NCBI GenBank assembly: GCA_005502775.1
Contig: SCNI01000002.1
Coordinates: forward strand, 1-64,000
DNA length: 64,000 bases
Direction of reading: 5' to 3'
Source of the DNA: Microbacteriaceae bacterium 3FA27C10
Lineage (GTDB): Bacteria > Actinomycetota > Actinomycetes > Actinomycetales > Microbacteriaceae
The notes under the pieces are model-generated. The model was not told the DNA's origin and searched no databases. It saw nothing but the letters and a program-made list of their open reading frames with translations. This document shows, piece after piece, positions 8,889 through 18,485 of the stretch (within the stretch, counting starts at the first letter, position 1; every line of letters begins with the position of its first letter). The translations under genes and the position numbers were made by a program.

Positions 8889-9740
8889 ATGGTCCCGCTG
8901 GTCTCGTCGTCGCCCGCTGCCGTCGCCGACCTCGCCGTCGAGGAGGCCGCACAGCTGCTCTCCGGCCGCCGGATCGTGGTGCTCACGGGTGCCGGCGTCA
9001 GCACGGACTCGGGCATCCCCGACTACCGCGGTGAGGGTGCGCCGAAGCGGAACCCGATGACCTTCGACCAGTTCCTCGGCAGCGCCTCCTACCGCAAGCG
9101 TTACTGGGCCGGCAGCCACCTCGGCTGGCGCATGTTCGATGCGGCCCGGCCGAACGAGAGCCACCGCATCCTCGCCGAGCTCGAAGACGCGGGGCTCGTC
9201 TCCGGTGTCATCACGCAGAACGTCGACGGCCTGCACGCCCGGGCCGGCACCAAGCACCTCGTCGACCTGCACGGCTCGATGGACCGCGTGAACTGCCTCC
9301 GCTGCGGCCAGACCTTCGCGCGCGCCTCGATCGCCGAGCGCATCGGCGCCGACAACCCCTGGCTCACCGAGCCCTCCCTCGTGCGCATGGCGCCCGACGG
9401 CGACGCCGAGGTCTCGGAGTACGAAGCCTTCGTGACGCCCGCGTGCACCGTCTGCGGTGGCGTGCTGAAGCCCGATGTCGTGTTCTTCGGCGAGTTCATC
9501 CCCACCGAGAAGTTCGCCGAGGCGAGCGCGATGGTCGCCTCCTCCGACGCCATGGTGATCGCGGGGTCCTCCCTGGTGGTGAACTCGGGCATCCGTCTGC
9601 TCGAGCAGGCCCGTCGCCGCAAGCTCCCCATCGTCATCATCAACCGCGGAGCCACCAAGGGCGACAACCGGGCGGCCGTCAAGATCGACTCCGGAACCTC
9701 GGAGACCCTGCGCGCCCTCGCCGCGCGCCTGCTGCCGTAG
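8889..9740 (+). CDS. Sir2-type NAD-dependent protein deacylase
   Basis: Removes acyl groups from protein lysines, consuming NAD and giving nicotinamide and O-acyl-ADP-ribose. The 283 residues include the NAD motif GAGVSTDSGIPDYRG (34-48), TQNVDGLH (109-116) and the catalytic His128 in LHGS. A full zinc site is present: Cys136 and Cys139 (CLRC), then Cys186 and Cys189 (CTVC). The zinc module is complete and slightly enlarged. The start follows a very strong GAGGAGG site. It is divergent from the TrmH gene and followed 54 bases later by the phosphatase gene, which has its own promoter. Confidence 0.95.
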   Translation: MVPLVSSSPAAVADLAVEEAAQLLSGRRIVVLTGAGVSTDSGIPDYRGEGAPKRNPMTFDQFLGSASYRKRYWAGSHLGWRMFDAARPNESHRILAELEDAGLVSGVITQNVDGLHARAGTKHLVDLHGSMDRVNCLRCGQTFARASIAERIGADNPWLTEPSLVRMAPDGDAEVSEYEAFVTPACTVCGGVLKPDVVFFGEFIPTEKFAEASAMVASSDAMVIAGSSLVVNSGIRLLEQARRRKLPIVIINRGATKGDNRAAVKIDSGTSETLRALAARLLP

Positions 9741-9781
9741 CTCCGCCGGGGCCGGCCACGCGCATCCCTGCCGCGCTTGCC

Positions 9782-9787
9782 TAGACT
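9782..9787 (+). promoter_or_regulatory. -10 box TAGACT of a likely leaderless promoter for the histidine phosphatase gene
   Basis: TAGACT, then seven bases (GGGAGCG), then ATG. Transcription starting seven bases after the box would begin at the start codon. The GGGAG could instead act as a ribosome site if transcription started further upstream, for example from the Sir2 gene. Confidence 0.45.
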
Positions 9788-9794
9788 GGGAGCG

Positions 9795-10421
9795 ATGACT
9801 ACCTTCACCTTCGTGCGGCACGGCCAGACCGACTGGAACTTCCAGAAGCGCATCCAGGGCGCGACCGACATCCCTTTGAACGACACCGGGCGCGAGCAGG
9901 CCGCCGAGGCGGGCCGGATGCTCGCCGCGCGCGAGTGGGACGGCATCGTCGCGAGCCCGCTGAGCCGCGCTCGCGAGACCGCGGAGATCATCGCCGCCCT
10001 CGTGGGCCTCGACGCCCCCGAGCTCGTGCCTCAGCTCGCCGAGCGCAGCTACGGCGAGGCGGAGGGGCTCAACGCGGCCGAGCTGGCCGAGCGCTTCCCC
10101 GACCCGCTCGCCGACGTACCCGGGCGCGAGAGGCGCTCGCACGTGGTGCGGCGGGTGCTGCCGGCGCTGGAGGCGCTCGCGGCCGAGCATCCGGGCGAGT
10201 CCCTCATCGTGGTGTCCCACGGCGGTGTCATCGGATCGCTCATCCGCTACGTCACCGAGAAGGCGCTGCCCCGGCAGGGGCACGCCATTCCGAACGGCTC
10301 AGCCCACGACTTCGTCGTGGACGACGGTCATCTCTCGATCGCCGAGTTCAACGGCGTGCCGATCGACCCGGCAATCCGGTCGCGAGCTCCGCTAGCGCTC
10401 GAGCTGACTCTGCCCAGCTGA
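9795..10421 (+). CDS. Histidine phosphatase family protein (phosphoglycerate mutase-like)
   Basis: Small cytoplasmic phosphatase of 208 residues in the branch-1 histidine phosphatase superfamily. The motif FVRHGQTDWN near the N terminus carries the phosphorylated His; SHGGVIGSL carries the second active-site His. The substrate is unknown: relatives include cofactor-dependent phosphoglycerate mutase, alpha-ribazole phosphatase and sugar phosphatases, and at 208 residues a phosphatase is more likely than a mutase. An upstream ATG at 9777 would precede the -10 box, so 9795 is preferred. Its last 74 bases overlap the 3' end of the glycosyltransferase gene on the other strand. Confidence 0.9.
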   Translation: MTTFTFVRHGQTDWNFQKRIQGATDIPLNDTGREQAAEAGRMLAAREWDGIVASPLSRARETAEIIAALVGLDAPELVPQLAERSYGEAEGLNAAELAERFPDPLADVPGRERRSHVVRRVLPALEALAAEHPGESLIVVSHGGVIGSLIRYVTEKALPRQGHAIPNGSAHDFVVDDGHLSIAEFNGVPIDPAIRSRAPLALELTLPS

Positions 10422-11460
10422 AGCCCTCGGCCTGCCGGCGCGAGGCGAGCGAGCGGCGGCGCCACTCCTCTGCATCCTCGAGCGAGCGGATGCTCCGGGC
10501 GAAGGCCGCCGCGTCCGTCGCGGGCGCGAACAGTGCGGCCTCTCCCCCGATCTCGCGGAACACGGCGATGTCGCTCACCACGACCGGCGTGCCGTACCCC
10601 ATCGACTCGACGAGCGGGATGCCGAAGCCCTCGTCGAGCGAGGCCGTCACGAGCGCCGTCGCCTCCTGCAGCAGACGGTGGTACTCCTCGTCGCTGACGC
10701 CGTCGTGGAAGACGAGTCGCGCGTCCGGGTCGACCGCGCTGAGCCGTGCCTTGTCGCCCTCGGAGGCCTTGCTCAGCAGGTGCAGGGTGTAGCCGGGCAG
10801 CTCGCCCACGGCGCGCACGAGCGTCTCCACGTTCTTGTAGGGCATGAACGAGCCCATGTAGAGCACCGAGCGGGCCTGGGACCGCGTCTCGGCGGCCGCT
10901 GCGGCGGCGGATGCCTCGTCAGGCCCGGGAAGGTCGGCGGCGTTCCGGGCGACCACGACGGGCCGCTTCGTGAGGTGGTGCGCGTCGATCAGGGCCCGGG
11001 TGGTCTCGGAGACCGTGACGACCGCGTCCGCACCGTTCAGGAGCATCCGCTGCGGCCACCAGGCCTTGTGGTAGAGCCGCCAGAGCACCCGCACGAAGCC
11101 GGGCAGATCGCGCGGCGGCTCGGGGTTGGAGTAGTAGATGAGGTCGTGCACCGTGAGGGCGAGCGGGTAGCGGCGGCCGAGCGTGCCCATGGTCTGCATG
11201 GGCGTGATCACGGCATCCGGATGCAGCCGGTTGACCTGCAGGGCCACGAGCGGTTCGCGCACGCTCGTCGGCCCGGAGATCGTCACCCAGGGCAGCTCCG
11301 GCAGCATCGCGAGCTGGCGCTCGTCGCTGATCAGCATCGTCACCTCGAGCTCGGGCCGCTTCGCGAGCTCGGTGACGACGCCCGCGGTGTAGCGGCTGAT
11401 GCCGTCGTGACGCCCGATGCGCGTGTAGCGGCAGTCGAAGGCGAGCTTCACCCGGCTCAC
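10348..11460 (-). CDS. Glycosyltransferase family 4-like protein
   Basis: Retaining GT-B fold sugar transferase of about 370 residues. The N-terminal domain begins VKLAFDCRYTRIGRHDGISRY. The C-terminal domain contains MGSFMPYKNV and the nucleotide-sugar signature EGFGIPLVESMGYGTPVV, whose Glu residues normally contact the donor. The GTG at 11460 overlaps the stop of the upstream hydrolase by four bases (GTGA), so translation is probably coupled. An inner GTG at 11451 is an alternative. The 3' end overlaps the convergent phosphatase gene by 74 bases. Donor and acceptor are unknown; a cell-envelope or exported glycan is plausible. Confidence 0.88.
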   Translation of the reverse strand: MSRVKLAFDCRYTRIGRHDGISRYTAGVVTELAKRPELEVTMLISDERQLAMLPELPWVTISGPTSVREPLVALQVNRLHPDAVITPMQTMGTLGRRYPLALTVHDLIYYSNPEPPRDLPGFVRVLWRLYHKAWWPQRMLLNGADAVVTVSETTRALIDAHHLTKRPVVVARNAADLPGPDEASAAAAAAETRSQARSVLYMGSFMPYKNVETLVRAVGELPGYTLHLLSKASEGDKARLSAVDPDARLVFHDGVSDEEYHRLLQEATALVTASLDEGFGIPLVESMGYGTPVVVSDIAVFREIGGEAALFAPATDAAAFARSIRSLEDAEEWRRRSLASRRQAEGFSWAESARALAELATGLPGRSARR

Positions 11461-12389
11461 GAGGCGAGGAACTGCTCGATCGCGGCGGCGGCCTCGAGCG
11501 GGCGCTCGTAGTGGATGAGGTGGCCGACGTCGTGCAGCACCACGAGCTGCGCCCCGGGGATCGCCCCCTGCACCTGGTACTGCGCGGCCATCGGCGTGAT
11601 GTCGTCCTTGTCGGCGGCGATCATCAGGGTCGGCACCGCGATGCCGGCCGCGTACTCGCTCACGTCGTGACTGACGGAGGCCTTGAACGCGTCGAGCACG
11701 ACGCTGCGGTTCGCGAAGGCACTGAAGTAGCGGTGATGCTGGTCGTGGATCCAGCGGCGCAGCGGCTTCTCCTTCGTCTTCGCCATGGTGTTGCTCATGA
11801 TCTGCACCACGAGGCCGCTGCGCAGCACCGCGAAGCCGAGCTTCTCGGGCACGGCCGCCGAGAACTGGTAGTAGCCGATGGCCAGCCGGGTCATGAAGCC
11901 GCGCGGGCCCTTCAGCGCCGGGGCCGAGATCGGGTTGACGAGAATGGCGTCGTCGGCCGGCAGGCCCTGCGCGAGCGCGGCCGAGACGATGATCGAGCCG
12001 AAGGAGTGGCCGAGGATGACCAGGCGCGCCTCGGGCGACTCGGCGCGCACGGTGTCGACGAGTTCGCGGAGCCAGCCGGTGTAGCCGTCGATGTCGTGGG
12101 TGGCCGTGAGCGGCGTCGACTCGCCGAAGCCCGGCAGGTCGGGGGCCACGATCCGGGCGCCTGGCAGGCGGGTGTCGTCGAGCTGGGCGATCACGGGCTC
12201 GAGGCCGTGGTGGTCGCCGCGGAAGCCGTGCACCACCACCACGAGGATGCGGGCGGAGGCGCGCGCCGCGTCGTCGGCGCCGGCCGGTCCGTACTCCCAC
12301 ACGCGGGTGCCACTGCCCGCGAGGTCGAGCACGCGCGTGCTCACGGGCATGCGGGCGAGGGCGGGGGCATAGGGCGAGGCGACGGTCAT
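11457..12389 (-). CDS. Alpha/beta hydrolase
   Basis: Serine hydrolase of about 310 residues. The oxyanion-hole motif is HGF (54-56), the nucleophile elbow is GHSFGS with Ser129, and the catalytic His is likely in GHLIHYERP near the C terminus. It has no signal peptide. I prefer the ATG at 12389 because a TATGCT -10 box ends seven bases upstream, giving a leaderless message; the ATG at 12401 would lie inside that box. The downstream glycosyltransferase is coupled through a GTGA overlap, so the two form a small operon, perhaps modifying the same glycan or lipid (inference). The substrate is unknown. Confidence 0.85.
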   Translation of the reverse strand: MTVASPYAPALARMPVSTRVLDLAGSGTRVWEYGPAGADDAARASARILVVVVHGFRGDHHGLEPVIAQLDDTRLPGARIVAPDLPGFGESTPLTATHDIDGYTGWLRELVDTVRAESPEARLVILGHSFGSIIVSAALAQGLPADDAILVNPISAPALKGPRGFMTRLAIGYYQFSAAVPEKLGFAVLRSGLVVQIMSNTMAKTKEKPLRRWIHDQHHRYFSAFANRSVVLDAFKASVSHDVSEYAAGIAVPTLMIAADKDDITPMAAQYQVQGAIPGAQLVVLHDVGHLIHYERPLEAAAAIEQFLAS

Positions 12390-12396
12390 CCGCTCC

Positions 12397-12402
12397 AGCA
12401 TA
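12397..12402 (-). promoter_or_regulatory. -10 box TATGCT of a likely leaderless promoter for the alpha/beta hydrolase
   Basis: TATGCT on the minus strand is followed by seven bases (GGAGCGG) and ATG, the same spacing as at the phosphatase gene (9782). The arrangement decides the start codon at 12389. Confidence 0.45.
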
Positions 12403-12502
12403 GACGGGCCCGGCGAGCCTTCCCCTGGCAGTGTCGGTGACCTGGACTATCGTGAACGGCAGGAACGAGGAGGCCGACATCCGCGTTCCGAGAAAGGTCG
12501 CC

Positions 12503-14227
<1,725 letters not shown>

Positions 14228-14229
14228 GC

Positions 14230-15087
14230 ATGACCGACACCCAGTTGTCGCTGTTCGAGCTCGCCGAGCTCGCCGACGAGGCCGCGGTGACCGCGGCTCC
14301 GGACGCCGGCGTCATCGCCGTGGAGACCGTCTCGGTGCCCGAGTCCGATGCGCCGATGGTCTTCGCGGGGGCCGACGGGTCCGGCGCCCTGCCTGCCTGG
14401 GCCGAGCGCCTCGTCGTCTTCGACCTGGAGACCACGGGCATCGACGTGGAGACCAGCCGCATCGTCACCGCGAATGTCTCCTGGCTCGACGCGAAGGGCA
14501 TCGTGGTGCACCGCCGGGACTGGCTGGCCGACCCCGGTGTCGAGATTCCGGAACAGGCCACCGCCGTGCACGGCGTCACCACCGAGCGCGCTCGCGCCGA
14601 AGGGCGCCCGGCCGTGGAGGTCGTGGGCGAGATCGTCGGCGAGCTGCGGCGTGCGCTCGGCGCCGAGAACGCGCTCGTGGTCTACAACGCCCCCTACGAC
14701 ATCACGCTGCTCGCCCGCGAGGCGGTGCGCCACGGTGTTCCGCCGCTCGTCTCCCCCGCGCCCGTGATCGACCCGCTCGTCATCGACAAGCAGATCGACC
14801 GCTACCGCAAGGGCAAGCGCACCCTCGAGGTGTCCGCCGCGTTCTACGGCGTCGCCCTCACGGATGCGCACGACGCCGGCGCCGACGCCATCGCGGCCGG
14901 TCTCATGGCGCAGGCCATGGGCATCCGCTACGCCTCCGAGCTCGACCTCTCGGCGCACGATCTGCACCGAGCACAGGCCGAGTGGCACGAGGCCCAGTGC
15001 GACTCCTTCGAGGACTACATGCGCCGCGTGCGCGACCCCTCGTTCACCGCGCGTCGCGGCTGGCCCGAGGCGGCTCACCCGGCCTGA
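14230..15087 (+). CDS. DEDDh 3'-5' exonuclease (DNA polymerase III epsilon-like) with N-terminal clamp-binding-like motif
   Basis: Metal-dependent exonuclease of 285 residues. Motif I is VFDLETTGID (Asp65, Glu67), motif II lies in VYNAPYDITLL, and motif III has the DEDDh His-Asp pair in DAHDAGADA. The first residues read MTDTQLSLFELAE: Q5-L-S-L-F9 is an exact match to the beta sliding-clamp consensus QL(S/D)LF. It is followed by about 45 acidic, probably disordered residues before the nuclease domain. That arrangement suggests tethering to the clamp for proofreading or repair (inference). The start is two bases after treS with AGGAAGG upstream, so expression is tied to treS, a pairing with no obvious functional logic. 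Confidence 0.88.
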   Translation: MTDTQLSLFELAELADEAAVTAAPDAGVIAVETVSVPESDAPMVFAGADGSGALPAWAERLVVFDLETTGIDVETSRIVTANVSWLDAKGIVVHRRDWLADPGVEIPEQATAVHGVTTERARAEGRPAVEVVGEIVGELRRALGAENALVVYNAPYDITLLAREAVRHGVPPLVSPAPVIDPLVIDKQIDRYRKGKRTLEVSAAFYGVALTDAHDAGADAIAAGLMAQAMGIRYASELDLSAHDLHRAQAEWHEAQCDSFEDYMRRVRDPSFTARRGWPEAAHPA

Positions 15088-15167
15088 GCCCGCCGGCGTC
15101 CACTTCGGCGGTCGGCGGAGAGACGAAGGTCCCGCGAGACGGAGACCGGTCGAGCCACACTGGAGGG

Positions 15168-15941
15168 GTGACCGCTCGTACAGCCCACCTCACCGCCTTG
15201 CACGCCCTCGCTCCGTCGAGATGGCCTTCCTATTTCACCGCCCACTCCGGGCTCCCGGGGCCTCGGGCGAACCTCGAACTCGCCCAGGCGGTCGCCGAAA
15301 TCGCCGACGCCGCCGCCCTGCGCTCCTTCGCCGGCAGCGACGACGAGTTCACAGCCCTGTGCGGCGTCATCGGCCTCGGCCGACTGCTCGCTGCGGCGCC
15401 CGAGGCATCCGGCGAGGCTGCGGAGGTCGAGGACGAACTCCGGATGCGCGCCGCCGACGCGCGCTGGAGGGTGCGCGAGGGTGCCGCCATGGCCTTGCAG
15501 CGCCTCGGCGACGCTCAACCGGCCCGCTTCTGGTCGCTCGTCGACCGGTGGACCTCCGTAGCCGAGCGTGAGCCGCGAGTGACCGACGCGGAGCTGCTCG
15601 TGCTGCGCGCGGTGGTGGCCGGTGTGGCGGAGCCGCGGCTCGTGAAGACGGCGACGGAGGCGCGACGCGGCCAGGCCGTTCTGCGCCGGGTCACCCGGCT
15701 GCTGGAGCGGGTGCCGGGCGAGGACCGGCGGCAGGAGGGCTTCCGGGTGCTCCGGCAGGCCCTCGGCTACGCCTGGAGCGTGGTGCTCGTGGGCGCGCCG
15801 CAGGAAGGATTCGAGCTGCTCGAAGGGATGGCGCGTTCCGGCGATCGGGACCTCGAGTGGATCGTGCGCGAGAACCTCCGAAAGACGCGTCTCGTGCGAG
15901 CCGACCCGCAGCGCGCCGCCGATCTGGCCTCCCGCTTCTGA
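15168..15941 (+). CDS. HEAT repeat-like protein of unknown function
   Basis: A 257-residue helical protein that I do not assign to a defined family. The middle contains a HEAT/Armadillo-like unit (about residues 85-110: MRAADARWRVREGAAMALQR), and the rest is rich in Ala, Leu and Arg with regular helical spacing, as in DNA alkylation repair (AlkD-like) or HEAT scaffolds. It has no membrane segment or signal peptide. The GTG at 15168 is the most likely start because the sequence before it looks non-coding; GGAGG sits only one base upstream, so the message may be leaderless. It converges on rpmE2 with a shared hairpin between. Confidence 0.6.
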   Translation: MTARTAHLTALHALAPSRWPSYFTAHSGLPGPRANLELAQAVAEIADAAALRSFAGSDDEFTALCGVIGLGRLLAAAPEASGEAAEVEDELRMRAADARWRVREGAAMALQRLGDAQPARFWSLVDRWTSVAEREPRVTDAELLVLRAVVAGVAEPRLVKTATEARRGQAVLRRVTRLLERVPGEDRRQEGFRVLRQALGYAWSVVLVGAPQEGFELLEGMARSGDRDLEWIVRENLRKTRLVRADPQRAADLASRF

Positions 15942-15996
15942 GGCCGTTCCTGGCGGCGGTACCGGGGGCCAGAACCAGGACCAGGGCCAGGAACAA

Positions 15997-16032
15997 GAAG
16001 AACCCCGCCGACCGGAGTCGACGGGGTTCTTG
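15997..16032. terminator. Bidirectional terminator between the HEAT-like gene and rpmE2
   Basis: Inverted repeat AAGAACCCCG (15998-16007) and CGGGGTTCTT (16022-16031) with a 14-base loop that itself partly pairs. It has A-rich and T-rich ends on the two strands, fitting intrinsic termination of both convergent genes. Confidence 0.8.
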
Positions 16033-16047
16033 ACGCGGGGGCAGAGA

Positions 16048-16305
16048 CTACTTGCTGCCGCCGAAGCCCTTGTAGCGGCTGTTGAACTTCTCGACGCGGC
16101 CGGCCGAGTCGAGGATGCGCTGCTTGCCGGTGTAGAACGGGTGCGACTCCGACGAGATCTCGACGTCGATGACCGGGTAGGAGTTTCCGTCTTCCCACTC
16201 GATCGTCTTCGAGCTCGACACGGTCGAACGGGTGAGGAAGGTCGCGCCGGAGGCGAGGTCGCGGAAGACGACCGGTGCGTACTCGGGGTGGGTGTCAGAC
16301 TTCAT
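16048..16305 (-). CDS. rpmE2: 50S ribosomal protein L31 type B
   Basis: Ribosomal large-subunit protein of 85 residues. It is the zinc-free (C-minus) paralogue: the N terminus [16 protein letters not shown] lacks the CxxC found in type A L31, and the C terminus ends in the typical [13 protein letters not shown]. Type B copies are often induced under zinc limitation, when they replace the zinc-bound form on the ribosome (known for other bacteria). I see no clear Zur box upstream. The start has AAGGAC eight bases upstream. A strong hairpin follows the stop codon. Confidence 0.96.
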   Translation of the reverse strand: MKSDTHPEYAPVVFRDLASGATFLTRSTVSSSKTIEWEDGNSYPVIDVEISSESHPFYTGKQRILDSAGRVEKFNSRYKGFGGSK

Positions 16306-16411
16306 AGTTGTGTCCTTGGTTCACGGCTGGAGGGGGTTCAAATCTTCGCCCGGACAGAGCGGGCCAGCTACATAGCCTACCAGGTTTGGCGGGCTGGTTC
16401 CAGGAAGCGAC

Positions 16412-17194
16412 TCACGAGGCGCGCGCGGAATACCGGCCGTCTTCTTCGATGAGGGTGATCGGCAGGCCGAAGGTCGTCTCGAGGTTCTCGGCGGTGAGCA
16501 CGCCGCCGATCTCTCCGCTCGCCACGACACCGCCCTTGTTGAGCAGCATCGCGTGGGTGAAGCCGCGCGGGATCTCCTCGACGTGGTGCGTCACCATCAC
16601 GATCGCGGGTGCCTCGGGGGCGCTCGCATAGCCGCCGAGCAGCTGCAGCAGCTCCTCGCGGGCTCCGAGGTCGAGACTGGCGGCGGGCTCGTCGAGCAGC
16701 AGCAGCTCGGGGTCGGTCATCACCGAGCGCGCGATCTGCACGCGCTTCTGCTCGCCGTCGCTGAGCGACCCGAAGAGCCGCTCGGAGAGGTGGTCGAGCT
16801 TCCACTCGGCGAGCACCCGCTGCGCGCGACGGAGGTCGATGTCCTCGTAGCTCTCGTTCCAGCGCCCGGTCACCGAATAGGCGGCCGTGAGAACGACGTT
16901 CAGTACCGTCTCGTTCGCCGGGAAGCGACGGGCCATCGCGCTCGATGCGAAGCCCACACGAGGCCGCAGCTCGAACAGGTCGACCTCGCCGAGCTTGCCG
17001 TCCAGAACGTGCACCGTGCCGCTGGAGGGATGGTTCATCGCCGAGGCGATCTGCAGCAGCGTCGTCTTGCCGGCGCCGTTCGGGCCGAGCACCACCCAGC
17101 GCTGATCGCCGTCGACTTTCCAATCCAGTCCGCTCAGGATGCGATTTCCATCGCGGACAACCGAAACGTCTTCGAGATCGAGCACAGTGGGCAT
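16412..17194 (-). CDS. ABC transporter ATP-binding protein
   Basis: Nucleotide-binding subunit of 260 residues. It has Walker A GPNGAGKT (37-44), signature LSDGEQKR, Walker B LLLLDEPAASLDL, and the switch His in VTHHVEEI. The sequence style (GNRILSGLDWKVDGDQRWVVLGP) resembles the ModF/iron-chelate group of ATPases. No membrane subunit is next to it, so its partner is encoded elsewhere or it acts alone. It lies 55 bases after the glgA stop on the same strand and may be read through from it. The substrate is unknown. Confidence 0.9.
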   Translation of the reverse strand: MPTVLDLEDVSVVRDGNRILSGLDWKVDGDQRWVVLGPNGAGKTTLLQIASAMNHPSSGTVHVLDGKLGEVDLFELRPRVGFASSAMARRFPANETVLNVVLTAAYSVTGRWNESYEDIDLRRAQRVLAEWKLDHLSERLFGSLSDGEQKRVQIARSVMTDPELLLLDEPAASLDLGAREELLQLLGGYASAPEAPAIVMVTHHVEEIPRGFTHAMLLNKGGVVASGEIGGVLTAENLETTFGLPITLIEEDGRYSARAS

Positions 17195-17249
17195 AAGCCA
17201 AGCCTAACGAACCGCACCAGGCCCGAGGTACGCGTGAGCGGGGTGTCCG

Positions 17250-18437
17250 TCAGATCAGGGAGCGGTAGATGTCTGCGGTCTGCAGGGCGATGCGCGACCA
17301 GCTGAACTCGGCCTCGGCACGGGCGCGGCCCGCCTCCCCCATGCGCGCCGCGAGCACCGGGTCGCTCACCACCCGGGTGAGCGCGTCGGCCAGGTCGACC
17401 ACGAAGCGATCCGGGTCGGTCGGAGTGCCCGTGCCGTCCTGGAGCTGGTCGATGGGCACCAGCACGCCGGTCACGCCGTCGTCGACGACCTCGGGGATGC
17501 CGCCGGTCGCGGTTCCCACGACGGGCAGCCCACAGGCCATCGCCTCGAGGTTCACGATGCCGAGCGGCTCGTAGACCGACGGGCACACGAACACGGTGGC
17601 GGCCGTCAGCACGGCGGCGAGCTCCGGCTGGGGCAGGATGTCGGCGATCCAGACGATGCCGCCGCGCGTCTCCTGCAGCGTGCGCACCGCCGAGCTCACC
17701 TCGTCGAGGATGGCGGGCGTGTCGGGGGCGCCGGCGCAGAGCACCACCTGCACGTCCTCCGGCAGCAGCGCGATCGCGCGCAGCAGGTAGGGCAGGCCCT
17801 TCTGGCGGGTGATGCGGCCCACGAACACCACGGTGGGCCGGGTGCTGTCGATGCCGTGCGCCTGCAGCACGCTCTCGTCGTAGTGGGGCTTCCACTTCTC
17901 GAGGTCGATGCCGTTGTAGACCACGCTGACCTTCGATTCGTCGAGGGCGGGGTACGAGCGCAGGATGTCGCGTCGCATCCCGTCGCTGACGGCGATGACG
18001 GCGTCGGCCGACTCGAAGGCATCCCGTTCGATCCACGACGACACGCGGTAGCCGCCGCCGAGCTGCTCCGCCTTCCACGGGCGCAGCGGTTCGAGCGAGT
18101 GCGCGGTGACGACGTGCGGCACGCCGTGCAGCAGGGCGGCGAGGCGGCCGGCGGCGTTGGCGTACCAGGTGTGGGAGTGCACCAGCTCGGTTCCGGAGGC
18201 GTCGATCGCCTGGGCGATCTGCAGATCCGTCCCCAGCGTGGTGAGGCTGGGGTTCGCGCCGGCGAGCTCGGCGGGCACGCCGTAGGCGAAGACACCGTCT
18301 TCCGTGCGCGGCGCGCCGAAGCACCGCACAGTGACGTCGAGGTGGCGGCGGAGCTCCTTCACGAGCTCGGCGACGTGAACTCCGGCGCCTCCGTAGACCT
18401 CGGGCGGATACTCACGGGAAATCACATCTACTCGCAT
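17250..18437 (-). CDS. glgA: Glycogen synthase, actinobacterial GlgA/GlgM type
   Basis: GT4 glucosyltransferase of 395 residues using ADP-glucose. The N terminus MRVDVISREYPPEVYGGAGV includes the donor-binding YGGAG motif, and the C-terminal signature is CPSVYEPLGIVNLEAMACG. The length (about 390) is that of the actinobacterial group, distinct from the 470-480-residue classical GlgA. The mycobacterial member Rv1212c was shown to make maltose-1-phosphate (GlgM) for the GlgE pathway, so that activity is a real possibility here. The ATG at 18437 is preferred over 18458: a TACCGT -10 box lies six bases upstream, inside the longer reading. It is divergent from glgC, 48 bases between start codons. 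Confidence 0.93.
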   Translation of the reverse strand: MRVDVISREYPPEVYGGAGVHVAELVKELRRHLDVTVRCFGAPRTEDGVFAYGVPAELAGANPSLTTLGTDLQIAQAIDASGTELVHSHTWYANAAGRLAALLHGVPHVVTAHSLEPLRPWKAEQLGGGYRVSSWIERDAFESADAVIAVSDGMRRDILRSYPALDESKVSVVYNGIDLEKWKPHYDESVLQAHGIDSTRPTVVFVGRITRQKGLPYLLRAIALLPEDVQVVLCAGAPDTPAILDEVSSAVRTLQETRGGIVWIADILPQPELAAVLTAATVFVCPSVYEPLGIVNLEAMACGLPVVGTATGGIPEVVDDGVTGVLVPIDQLQDGTGTPTDPDRFVVDLADALTRVVSDPVLAARMGEAGRARAEAEFSWSRIALQTADIYRSLI

Positions 18438-18485
18438 AGTTGAACGGTAGTACTCCACGCGGCAAAGCTCATTATGGTTAGGGGT
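18438..18485. promoter_or_regulatory. Divergent glgA/glgC promoter region, both genes likely leaderless
   Basis: Only 48 bases separate the two start codons. On the minus strand TACCGT (18444-18449) stands six bases before the glgA ATG. On the plus strand TATGGT (18473-18478) stands seven bases before the glgC ATG. Both fit TANNNT boxes that would start transcription at the codon. The -35 regions must overlap in the 23 bases between the two boxes, so the two promoters probably influence each other. Confidence 0.55.
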
